Shown here piece by piece: positions 53,589 through 61,129 of a DNA stretch of 64,000 bases; positions within the stretch are counted from its first letter, which is position 1, and every line of letters begins with the position of its first letter. The DNA is taken from contig NZ_CP095732.1 of NCBI RefSeq assembly GCF_020447305.1, positions 62,001 through 126,000 on the forward strand. Reading direction: 5' to 3'. The notes beneath the pieces are model-generated. The model did no database searches. It worked only from the letters and a program-made list of their open reading frames with translations, and was not told the DNA's origin. This DNA is from Abyssibius alkaniclasticus. GTDB taxonomy: Bacteria > Pseudomonadota > Alphaproteobacteria > Rhodobacterales > Rhodobacteraceae. The position numbers were made by a program, and so were the translations under genes.

Positions 53589-53604
53589 CGCAGACTAGTC
53601 TGCG
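53589..53604. promoter_or_regulatory. Perfect 16-bp palindrome CGCAGACTAGTCTGCG
   Basis: Lies between mcl1 (stop 53561) and the histidine kinase (ATG 53640). A TTAACC half-site of CtrA type lies just upstream (53570-53575). Could be an operator for the kinase gene or a weak terminator hairpin for mcl1. Confidence 0.5.
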
Positions 53605-53639
53605 CAAAACCGGTCGGGGCAGTTGTGGTAAAGATTGAT

Positions 53640-54683
53640 ATGAAGGCAGTGCAACTCCCATCCTATCCATCGCGCCTTGTTTTATGGCTGCTGTTCATTG
53701 GCGTCGCAATCAAGGTCGTGGCGCTTATCACGCTGGAGCTTTGGTTGGTCTATTGCTACGGGCAAGCTGGTTCTGGCGCCGAACCGTCCTGGGCTTGCGG
53801 GCCAAATGCGCGCGCTGCCGAAGGGTTTTCGCAACTCTTTCGATTGCCGATCATGGCCGCGGCCATTGTTCTGGTCTTGGCGCTGGCCTGGAGCCTGCAC
53901 CGCATGTTCCGGGCCACCAGGGCGTTCGAAGAGCTTAAGCGCCGGGCCGAAGCCGCCGATCGGGCAAAAACCGAATTTCTGGCCACGGTAACGCATGAAT
54001 TGCGCACCCCGCTCAACGGCATTCTGGGCCTTGGCGAGGTGCTGCGCACCACCAATCTGAACAAGCGCCAGCTTGAGCTTCTGGCCGTGATGACACGGTC
54101 GGGCCGCGGCCTGCTTGAAATGATCAACGACCTGCTGGATGTCGCGCGGATCGAGGCGGGCAAGCTGGAACTTCATCCAGCGCCCACGAATCTGGGCAAC
54201 ATCCTTCAGGAGGTGGACGATGTGTTGCGCCCGGTCGCCACCAACCGCGCTCTGACGCTCGAAATCAACCAGCCCGACCCGCCCCTGCCGCACGTGAATG
54301 TCGACAGTCGCGCGCTGCGGCAGGTTCTGGTCAACCTTGTTGGCAATGCCATAAAATTCACCGAAAAGGGCGAAGTTGCCCTGACTTGCGCAGCCACACG
54401 GCAGGGCAGGAAACTGGCCGTAAAATTTGTCGTGCGTGACACCGGGCACGGGATTGCACCCGAAAACCTGTCGCGCGTGTTCGAGCGGTTCTTCCAGGAA
54501 GTGCGCCCCGAGGGCAACCATTTGAAAGGCACGGGGCTTGGCCTGTCAATCTGCGATGAAATCATTCGCAAGATGGGTGGCAAAATCGAGCTGGTCAGCA
54601 CATTGGGCACGGGCAGCAGCTTTACCGTGTCGCTTGTGCTGGAAATTGCCGAAGGCAACGCCCAGCCCGCCTTTGGCTTGTAA
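53640..54683 (+). CDS. Membrane sensor histidine kinase, orphan
   Basis: 347 residues: two membrane helices (about 12-35 and 71-91) around a short periplasmic loop with two Cys, a coiled linker, phospho-acceptor His in ATVTHELRTPLNGILGLGE, and ATPase boxes NLVGNAIKFTEKGE, RDTGHGIAPEN, GTGLGLSICDEI. The HELRTPLN pattern is the ArcB/BarA-like hybrid class, yet no receiver domain or response-regulator gene is present here. Start may be GTG 53625. Confidence 0.85.
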   Translation: MKAVQLPSYPSRLVLWLLFIGVAIKVVALITLELWLVYCYGQAGSGAEPSWACGPNARAAEGFSQLFRLPIMAAAIVLVLALAWSLHRMFRATRAFEELKRRAEAADRAKTEFLATVTHELRTPLNGILGLGEVLRTTNLNKRQLELLAVMTRSGRGLLEMINDLLDVARIEAGKLELHPAPTNLGNILQEVDDVLRPVATNRALTLEINQPDPPLPHVNVDSRALRQVLVNLVGNAIKFTEKGEVALTCAATRQGRKLAVKFVVRDTGHGIAPENLSRVFERFFQEVRPEGNHLKGTGLGLSICDEIIRKMGGKIELVSTLGTGSSFTVSLVLEIAEGNAQPAFGL

Positions 54684-54734
54684 TTCTGTGCGCGCCCCGT
54701 CATATGTTGACCAGAAGAATGACTGGGTTGGCAG

Positions 54735-55697
54735 ATGCAGAATTACCTCGACTTTGAAAAAAGCCTTTCCGAAATTGAAGGCAAAGCCGCCGAATTGCGG
54801 GCTATGGCCAAGGGCGGCACCAATGCCGATACGATGAGCGAGGCCAAGGCGCTCGATGCCAAGGCCGCCCAGCAGCTCAAGGACATTTATGCCGAACTGA
54901 CGGCCTGGCAAAAATGCCAGGTGGCCCGCCACCCCGACCGGCCCCATTGCCGCGATTATATCGACGCGCTGTTCACCGAATTCACCCCGCTGGCGGGTGA
55001 CCGGAATTTTGCCGAAGACCTTGCGGTCATGGGTGGTCTGGCGCGGTTCAACGGCGCGCCGGTCATGGTGATCGGCCATGAAAAGGGCCATGACACCAAA
55101 AGCCGCATCACACATAACTTTGGCATGGCGCGGCCCGAAGGCTATCGCAAGGCCATCCGCCTGATGGATTTGGCCGACCGTTTCGGCCTGCCGGTGGTGT
55201 TTCTGGTCGATACGCAAGGCGCCTATCCCGGCAAGGGTGCCGAAGAGCGCGGCCAGTCGGAAGCGATTGCGCGCTCCACCGATAAATGCCTGTCGATCAA
55301 TGTGCCGGTTCTGTCGATCGTGATTGGCGAAGGCGGCTCTGGCGGGGCGGTGGCCTTTGCCGCGGCAGACCAGCTCGCCATGCTGGAACATTCGGTCTAT
55401 TCGGTGATTTCGCCGGAAGGCTGCGCCTCGATCCTGTGGAAAGATGCGGGCAAGATGCGCGAAGCCGCCGAGGCCCTGCGCCTGACCGCGCAAGACCTGA
55501 ACCGGCTGGGTATCGCCGATAAGGTCATCCCCGAGCCGGTGGGCGGCGCGCAGCGCGACCGAAAAGCCGCCATCGCCGCGGTTGGCAAAACGCTCGAACA
55601 GATGCTCAAGGAAGTCTTGAAGATCGACGCCAGCAAGCGGCGCATGGAGCGGCGCAAAAAATTCATAGCCCTTGGCAATAAAACGCTGGCAGCCTAG
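54735..55697 (+). CDS. accA: Acetyl-CoA carboxylase carboxyltransferase subunit alpha
   Basis: 320 residues, normal AccA length. Transfers carboxyl from biotin carrier to acetyl-CoA to make malonyl-CoA. Conserved blocks: [64 protein letters not shown] and [12 protein letters not shown]. The stop codon TAG lies in the CTAG target of the adjacent IS481 element; the coding sequence is intact. Confidence 0.95.
   Translation: MQNYLDFEKSLSEIEGKAAELRAMAKGGTNADTMSEAKALDAKAAQQLKDIYAELTAWQKCQVARHPDRPHCRDYIDALFTEFTPLAGDRNFAEDLAVMGGLARFNGAPVMVIGHEKGHDTKSRITHNFGMARPEGYRKAIRLMDLADRFGLPVVFLVDTQGAYPGKGAEERGQSEAIARSTDKCLSINVPVLSIVIGEGGSGGAVAFAAADQLAMLEHSVYSVISPEGCASILWKDAGKMREAAEALRLTAQDLNRLGIADKVIPEPVGGAQRDRKAAIAAVGKTLEQMLKEVLKIDASKRRMERRKKFIALGNKTLAA
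55694..55697. repeat. Target-site duplication CTAG, left
   Basis: CTAG (CCTAG with one more base, 55693-55697) flanks the IS on the left and provides the accA stop. The same CCTAG is found at 56710-56714. Confidence 0.75.
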
Positions 55698-55698
55698 G

Positions 55699-56709
55699 TG
55701 TTTGATCCCACGGTTTGATGGTGCGATCCTTTCGAAGGAATGGAAGGAAGCATTATGGGACAAGTTCGTCACGGGAGCGCCACGACAACGCACGCAGTCA
55801 GAGCGGCAATACAGCGATCGCAAGCTTCGCTCGCGCAACTGAGCAAGGAATTTGGCATCAAGCCCAAGACTGTCGCAAAGTGGCGGAAGCGAGTGACGGT
55901 CGAGGATATGAAGACCGGACCGACGCAACCGCGGTCGACAGTTTTAACCGAAGCCGAGGAAGCGACAATCGTCGCGTTCCGACGCCACACGCTCCTTCCG
56001 CTGGACGACTGTCTCTACGCCCTGCAGCCGTCCATCCCGCATTTGACGCGATCAGCCCTGCACCGCTGCCTGCAGCGACATGGCATCTCGCGCCTGCCGG
56101 ATGTCGAGGGCGATAAGCCCAAACGCCAGAATTTCAAGCGCTACCCCATTGGTTTCTTCCACATTGATATTGCTGAAGTCCAAACGGCTGAGGGAAAGCT
56201 CTATCTCTTTGTCGGCATCGACCGCACGAGTAAGTTCGCCGTAACCCAACTCGTTGAAAAGGCAGACAGACGCACTGCCTGGGAGTTCCTGCAGCACATG
56301 CTCGAAACCGTGCCCTACCAAGTTCACACCATTCTCACGGACAATGGCATCCAATTCGCCGAGCAGCCCCGGAACCGCAACACCACCTATTCCCGGCCAA
56401 TGCGCTTCGACATGATCTGTGAGGCCAATGGGATCGAGCACCGACTGACAAAACCGAACCATCCGTGGACCAACGGCCAGGTCGAGCGGATGAACCGCAC
56501 GATCAAAGACGCAACCGTCAAACGCTTCCATTACGACAACCACGATCAGCTGCGCACGCACCTTGCCGACTTTACAGCGGCTTACAACTTCGCACGCAGG
56601 CTGAAGACCCTCGGCGGTCTCACGCCCTACGAATACATCTGCAAAATCTGGACATCAGACCCGGATCGTTTCATCATCGATCCGATCCACCAGATGCCGG
56701 GACTGAACA
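55699..56709 (+). mobile_element. IS481-family insertion sequence
   Basis: About 1.01 kb, starting TGTTTGATCCC and ending GGGACTGAACA: imperfect terminal inverted repeats in TGT...ACA form, typical of IS481. It holds one transposase gene filling nearly all of it and is flanked by CCTAG direct repeats. CTAG is the known preferred target of IS481 relatives. The boundaries could be one base wider on each side. Confidence 0.85.
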
Positions 56710-56714
56710 CCTAG
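55755..56714 (+). CDS. IS481-family transposase (DDE)
   Basis: 319 residues: N-terminal helix-turn-helix (LAQLSKEFGIKPKTVAKWRKR), then an rve/integrase core with acidic triad residues in FHIDIAEVQ, ILTDNGIQF and the Glu in NGQVERMNRTIKDA. The gene is complete. Its TAG stop (56712-56714) is not inside the element: it is supplied by the duplicated CTAG target. AAGGAAG lies before ATG 55755. Codon use looks less GC-biased than neighbours, as expected for a mobile gene. Confidence 0.92.
   Translation: MGQVRHGSATTTHAVRAAIQRSQASLAQLSKEFGIKPKTVAKWRKRVTVEDMKTGPTQPRSTVLTEAEEATIVAFRRHTLLPLDDCLYALQPSIPHLTRSALHRCLQRHGISRLPDVEGDKPKRQNFKRYPIGFFHIDIAEVQTAEGKLYLFVGIDRTSKFAVTQLVEKADRRTAWEFLQHMLETVPYQVHTILTDNGIQFAEQPRNRNTTYSRPMRFDMICEANGIEHRLTKPNHPWTNGQVERMNRTIKDATVKRFHYDNHDQLRTHLADFTAAYNFARRLKTLGGLTPYEYICKIWTSDPDRFIIDPIHQMPGLNT
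56711..56714. repeat. Target-site duplication CTAG, right
   Basis: Right copy of the target repeat. On the plus strand it ends the transposase; on the minus strand CTA is the stop of plsC. Confidence 0.75.
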
Positions 56715-57439
56715 CGCGGATCGGGCGGCGCGTAGCCCGCTTCGCGCATCAGCGCGTTGGAGCGGGTTTCGACCACGTCTTCAAGCCGCTTCATGAATTC
56801 ATCAAGCTTGAGCCCGCGCTCGATCATCGGCAGATATTCAACCACCGCCGTGCCCGGGTAACGATAGGGGCTGCGCCGCGCCCAGAACACGCCGGTATTG
56901 GTGGCGGCAGGCACGCAATCTTGGCCCATGCGGGTGTAAAGCACGCCTGCGCCCACCTTGTAGGGCTTGTCGGAACCAGGCAAAACCCGTGTGCCTTGCG
57001 GGTAAATCACCAATTGCCCAGCATTCTCTTTGTCGCTTTCGACATCGCGCACCAGCTTGCGCACCGCACTGCCTTTTTTGCCCCGCGCCACCGGGGCCGA
57101 GCCGATGCGCATTCCATACAGCCCCAAAATCGGCGCATAGCGCAGCTGGCGTTTCATGACAAACTTCACGCGCGGCAGCGCATAGGCGTGCATCATCACA
57201 TCGAGAAATGACATGTGTTTGGACGCGACGATCACCTCGCCCTGCGGCACCTCGCCCCGGAATTCGACCTTGAGCCCGCATAGAATGCGCAACACCCAGA
57301 ACACCGTGCGGCAGTAAACCTTGATCGCCCAATAGGCCCCGCCGCGCGAGTAAATTGCCGCAGGCGCGAAAAGAATGCCCATAATGGCCATCAGGACATA
57401 CATGATCAGGTCGGCCAGCTGCGAGCGCAGAAACAGCAT
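56711..57439 (-). CDS. plsC: 1-acyl-sn-glycerol-3-phosphate acyltransferase
   Basis: 242 residues. Makes phosphatidic acid from lysophosphatidic acid. One N-terminal membrane helix, the HX4D catalytic motif in SKHMSFLDVM, the glycerol-phosphate site IYPQGTRVLPG and a VPAATNTGVFW block are present. ATG 57439 follows the ftsX stop by one base. The stop codon lies in the IS target duplication; the coding region is intact. Confidence 0.92.
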   Translation of the reverse strand: MLFLRSQLADLIMYVLMAIMGILFAPAAIYSRGGAYWAIKVYCRTVFWVLRILCGLKVEFRGEVPQGEVIVASKHMSFLDVMMHAYALPRVKFVMKRQLRYAPILGLYGMRIGSAPVARGKKGSAVRKLVRDVESDKENAGQLVIYPQGTRVLPGSDKPYKVGAGVLYTRMGQDCVPAATNTGVFWARRSPYRYPGTAVVEYLPMIERGLKLDEFMKRLEDVVETRSNALMREAGYAPPDPR

Positions 57440-57440
57440 T

Positions 57441-58340
57441 TCAGGCCTGTTGCGAAAGGTGGCGCATTGCCGCCTGGCGCGTGGCATTGAAGGCCACAAA
57501 GGTTGCGATAAACGGGATGGCAAACAGCAGCGCCCAATCCAGCCCGCTAAAACCGATGAGCGACAGGAAAGTTTCATCCGCCGTGGAATCGGCCAGCATT
57601 TGCACCGCGATAATGGCGAAAATTGCGCCCAGTACACTGCCGATCAGCGCGCGCATGGTGAAGCGGCGCACAAAGGTCCAGATGATGAACCGGTCACGCG
57701 CGCCCACCAGCCGCAAGGTCACAATAACCTGTGCGTTTTGCGCCAGCGCGGCACGCGCGGCCAGCGTGATCATTACGGCAAGTGCGGCCGTGATCAGCAC
57801 AATCGCGGCAATGGCGAGCATTCGCGCCCGCGCGGTGGTTTTTTGCAAGGGTTCGCGCCAGCGGTCATGATCGTCCCACACGGCATCGGGCGCATCGGCG
57901 GCCAGGCGCAGCGCCAGCGCTTCGGTATTCGGGCCGTCGCCCTCCAGCGTAACCGAAATCATCGCCGGCAGTGGCAGCGCATCCATCGGCAGATCATCCC
58001 CCAGCCACGGGGCCAGCAAACGGGCCTGGGCGGCATCATCCAGCACCTCGGCGCTGGCAATGCCCGGTGTGGTTTCCAGCACGGCAAGTGTTGCGGCAAT
58101 TTGCTGTTCGCGGGTTTCGGCCGGGGCGGCAATGCGCACGGTGGCGCTTTTGGCAAGGTCCAGCGACCAGGCATCGGCAAAGCGCGCGCCCGCCAGGGCT
58201 GCGGCCAGGGCCGCAACCGCCAGAAAGGTCATTGTGGCGGTGGTGAAAATCGTCGCCCAGGCCGCATTGCCGCGCGGCGGCACGATCTGGTCGACCGAGT
58301 AGGCGCCAAAATACCGGGTGAGGATTGCGCGCAGATTCAT
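57441..58340 (-). CDS. ftsX: Cell division protein FtsX
   Basis: 299 residues, four membrane helices with a periplasmic domain between the first two (about 50-165), the FtsX layout. With FtsE it controls peptidoglycan hydrolases at the septum. The C-terminal RLVGARDRFIIWTFVRRFTMRALIGSVLG region is typical. Overlaps ftsE by four bases. Confidence 0.9.
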   Translation of the reverse strand: MNLRAILTRYFGAYSVDQIVPPRGNAAWATIFTTATMTFLAVAALAAALAGARFADAWSLDLAKSATVRIAAPAETREQQIAATLAVLETTPGIASAEVLDDAAQARLLAPWLGDDLPMDALPLPAMISVTLEGDGPNTEALALRLAADAPDAVWDDHDRWREPLQKTTARARMLAIAAIVLITAALAVMITLAARAALAQNAQVIVTLRLVGARDRFIIWTFVRRFTMRALIGSVLGAIFAIIAVQMLADSTADETFLSLIGFSGLDWALLFAIPFIATFVAFNATRQAAMRHLSQQA

Positions 58341-59014
58341 AGATCGGCCCCCGCTGCCACCAACTGCCCCCTGACCAGCCGCATCACCCGGGTCGTGGTC
58401 ATGGATTTTGTTGCGCGGATCAGATTCATATCATGGCTGGCAATAATGATCGTCTTGCCCATCTTGTTGAGTTCAACAAGCAAGGTCAGCAAACGGTGGC
58501 CCATCTCCCAATCGACATTGCCGGTCGGCTCGTCGGCAATAATGATTTCCGGCGCCATGATCACCGCACGCGCCACGGCAAGGCGCTGACGCTCGCCGCC
58601 GGAAAGTTCGGGTGGCAGCGCATCGCCGCGCTTGGTCAGCCCGACCCATGACAGCAAATCATCGACATTCGCGCGGTTTTTATGGATGTTGCGCCCGCCA
58701 ACCTTCATGGGCAATTCAATATTGGCGCGCACGGTCTGATGGTCGAGAAACTGACAATCCTGATGCACAACGCCGATACGGCGGCGCATTTCGGCCACAC
58801 GGTCGCGGCTGAGCTTGCTGACATCCTGACCGAAAAGCCTGACCGTGCCGGATGTGGGGCGCAGCGCCAGATAGCAGAGTTTGAGCAGCGTGGTCTTGCC
58901 CGCGCCCGAAGGCCCGGTCAGAAAATGAAAGGAGCCCGGCGCCAATTCCTGGGTTATACCGTTCAGTATGGAATTGCGCCCGTAGCTAAAGCCTGCTTGC
59001 TCGAAGGTTATCAC
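58337..59014 (-). CDS. ftsE: Cell division ATP-binding protein FtsE
   Basis: 225-residue ABC ATPase: Walker A GPSGAGKTTLLKL, Q-loop VHQDCQFLDH, signature ELSGGERQRLAVARA and Walker B IIIADEPTGNVD. The start is GTG 59014 (VITFEQAGFSYG), chosen because AGGAG lies seven bases upstream and the ABC fold begins there. Confidence 0.93.
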   Translation of the reverse strand: MITFEQAGFSYGRNSILNGITQELAPGSFHFLTGPSGAGKTTLLKLCYLALRPTSGTVRLFGQDVSKLSRDRVAEMRRRIGVVHQDCQFLDHQTVRANIELPMKVGGRNIHKNRANVDDLLSWVGLTKRGDALPPELSGGERQRLAVARAVIMAPEIIIADEPTGNVDWEMGHRLLTLLVELNKMGKTIIIASHDMNLIRATKSMTTTRVMRLVRGQLVAAGADL

Positions 59015-59035
59015 GCATCGTCTCCTATTGGCAGC

Positions 59036-59047
59036 GAACATTCCCAC
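59036..59047. repeat. GAACATTCCCAC, copy 2
   Basis: Same 12-mer as at 34402-34413, in the divergent gap between ftsE and the zinc-ribbon gene, 117 bases before the latter. Confidence 0.3.
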
Positions 59048-59164
59048 GAACGGCTGCCAAGCTCAAGCCCAATGCTCGGTCGTTATAGTTGGAATGTTGC
59101 CATTGAGCGGCTAGAAGTTAAGCATCGGCCGATTCGCCGCAAGAAAACAAAAGGAACGGGCTGA

Positions 59165-61129
59165 ATGCTTATCGTTTGCCCCTCGTGTGACGCGCAATAT
59201 CAGGTGCCAGAAAATGCCATTCCGCCGGAAGGGCGTGAAGTGCAGTGTTCGTCCTGCCAGAATGTCTGGCAACAGGCGCCCGCTTCGGCCGGGGCTGCGG
59301 CGTTTCTTGACGGCGATTTGCTGGCTGACCGGCCCGAGGATGACACCGTTCTGCCCGACGCGGACGAGGATGTGCCGATTTGGGACGATACCGATGATGT
59401 TGAGACGGTCGAGGCCGTGCTGGATGATGACGCGCCCGAGGACGAGCCCGATGACGAGCCTGAGCCTGAAGACGAGCCTGAGCCTGAAGACGAGCCCGCG
59501 CCCGAAATCGGTGCCGAGGCTGAAGACGAGGCGCCAAAATTCGGCAGCGTGAACGCGCCCAAGGCCGAGGCCGCGCCCAGTGTTGAAATTCGTGCCGATC
59601 GCGGCACACGGTTGCGCGGCAATGCCGAGGCACCCGCCGCCAAGGCCATGCCTGCCAAACCGGAAAAGACCGGCACAGCGGCTGCAAAGGCCGAAATGTT
59701 TCGCGTGCCCCCGCCGCCCCCCGATATCGAGGAAGAAGACCTGCCCGAAGCCCCGGTCTTTTCGGACCCGCCAGAGATTGCAGCCCGGGACGATGCCCCC
59801 GAAGCCGAGACCTCGACATTTGACGATATCGCCGCTGCGCGCCGCGAATTCGCCCAAACCCCCGAGCCAACCCCCGAGCCAACTCCCGCGCCAACCCCCG
59901 CCGCCGCGCCGGATTTTGAATTGAAACCCGAAGAGGATGCGGACGAAACTGCAGACGCACCTGATGAGGTGGCGGATGAGCCACGGGCGGATACACAAGA
60001 AGACGACCCCTTCGCAAGCGCGCCGGATGCTGATGCAGTCGAGGCCGCTGCGGACCTGCCCGAGGACGACATGCAAGCCGCATCGGGTGATGAAGACGCA
60101 GAGCCTGACAACGCGCCGGAACTGGCCGCTGACCAAGACAGTGATGCGCCGGATTTCGCGCCCATCCAGGCTGATCCACCGCGTTTCCAGCGCAGTGCGC
60201 ATCCGCAGTTTGACGATGAAGAACCAAAGCCGCGCCCCTGGGCGGCCGAGCCTGAAGCCGATGATGCAGAAGCCTTTGGTGAGGCTGAAATCGAAAGCGA
60301 CGATGACGGCTTCAGCTTTGAAGCGAGCGACGCGCCGAAGGACGAGGGAGAGGCCGCGGAAGATGCGGATGCCGATGCCCAAGAGCCGGAAGCGGTGGCT
60401 GTCGAGGATGATGACGGCGGCTTTGACTGGGTTGAAGCCGAAGAGCCTTTTGAGCCCGCGCCGGAACCAGAGCCAGAGCCGGAATTTGAAGCCGCGCCCG
60501 ATTTCGATGATGGCCCGGCGCCGACCTATTTGCCGCCCACAACCGGCCACCCCGAGCCGCCGCAAACCAGCAGTTCGGCCAAGCCAAAGGGCGAAGATGC
60601 GCGCGCGACCCGCAAGCTGACAGATGCGATTGCCGAGCTGAAAGCCGTGCAGAAATTCGCACCCAAACCCAAACCTGCCGAACCGGTCGCCCTGGATGAG
60701 GCGCGCCGCGCCCGCCATGATGACGAGGCCGAGGATGACGAGGCCAAGGCCAAGGCCGCCGCTGCGGATGAAGAGGCCATGCTCGCCAATATCCGTTCGG
60801 AATTGCTGCGCACGAACAACAAGGCCGGGCAGGAAAGCATCGACGAATTGCGTGCCAGCCTGCGCGACGAGAAAGGCGGCCGCCGTGGCAAGACCGCCAA
60901 GCCCGCCAAATCCCGCGCGGCCAAGGCCGGCAAGGCCCCTCGCGAAGGCGGTTCGCGCCGCGCTGGCCGTTTGGGGATGGGTGTGGCGGTGCTGCTCTGC
61001 GCAGCACTTGCGGTCGTCTATGTCTTCCCGGCTGCGATTGTTTCCGCCCTGCCCGCCAGCGAAGCCGCGGTCAGCGGCATTGTCAGCACGATAGACAGCC
61101 TGCGCACCGCCATCGGCGGGCTGTTCTAG
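59165..61129 (+). CDS. Acidic zinc-ribbon membrane protein (MJ0042-type N-terminus)
   Basis: 654 residues. The first 40 form an MJ0042-type zinc ribbon (VCPSCDAQYQVP ... VQCSSCQNVW, two CxxC). Residues ~55-520 are low-complexity, dominated by Asp, Glu, Ala and Pro with direct repeats (EPEDEPEPEDEP; PTPEPTPAPTPA). A Lys/Arg-rich stretch (~560-600) precedes one C-terminal membrane helix (GMGVAVLLCAALAVVYVFPAAIV). The N-terminus should be cytoplasmic. In Rhodobacterales this gene stays next to ftsEX and the DUF4175 gene, hinting at an envelope or division role; the function is unknown. Confidence 0.82.
   Translation: MLIVCPSCDAQYQVPENAIPPEGREVQCSSCQNVWQQAPASAGAAAFLDGDLLADRPEDDTVLPDADEDVPIWDDTDDVETVEAVLDDDAPEDEPDDEPEPEDEPEPEDEPAPEIGAEAEDEAPKFGSVNAPKAEAAPSVEIRADRGTRLRGNAEAPAAKAMPAKPEKTGTAAAKAEMFRVPPPPPDIEEEDLPEAPVFSDPPEIAARDDAPEAETSTFDDIAAARREFAQTPEPTPEPTPAPTPAAAPDFELKPEEDADETADAPDEVADEPRADTQEDDPFASAPDADAVEAAADLPEDDMQAASGDEDAEPDNAPELAADQDSDAPDFAPIQADPPRFQRSAHPQFDDEEPKPRPWAAEPEADDAEAFGEAEIESDDDGFSFEASDAPKDEGEAAEDADADAQEPEAVAVEDDDGGFDWVEAEEPFEPAPEPEPEPEFEAAPDFDDGPAPTYLPPTTGHPEPPQTSSSAKPKGEDARATRKLTDAIAELKAVQKFAPKPKPAEPVALDEARRARHDDEAEDDEAKAKAAAADEEAMLANIRSELLRTNNKAGQESIDELRASLRDEKGGRRGKTAKPAKSRAAKAGKAPREGGSRRAGRLGMGVAVLLCAALAVVYVFPAAIVSALPASEAAVSGIVSTIDSLRTAIGGLF

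Noticed and set aside
54546-55928. 460-codon minus-strand frame over the histidine kinase end, accA and the IS left end
   Set aside because: Crosses the IS boundary and three real genes; caused by third-position GC bias.
57375-58589. 404-codon plus-strand frame opposite plsC, ftsX and ftsE
   Set aside because: Antisense of three well-supported genes with no ribosome site.
59111-60718. 535-codon minus-strand frame opposite the zinc-ribbon gene
   Set aside because: Low-complexity antisense of the Asp/Glu/Ala/Pro-rich arm; no start signal or domain.
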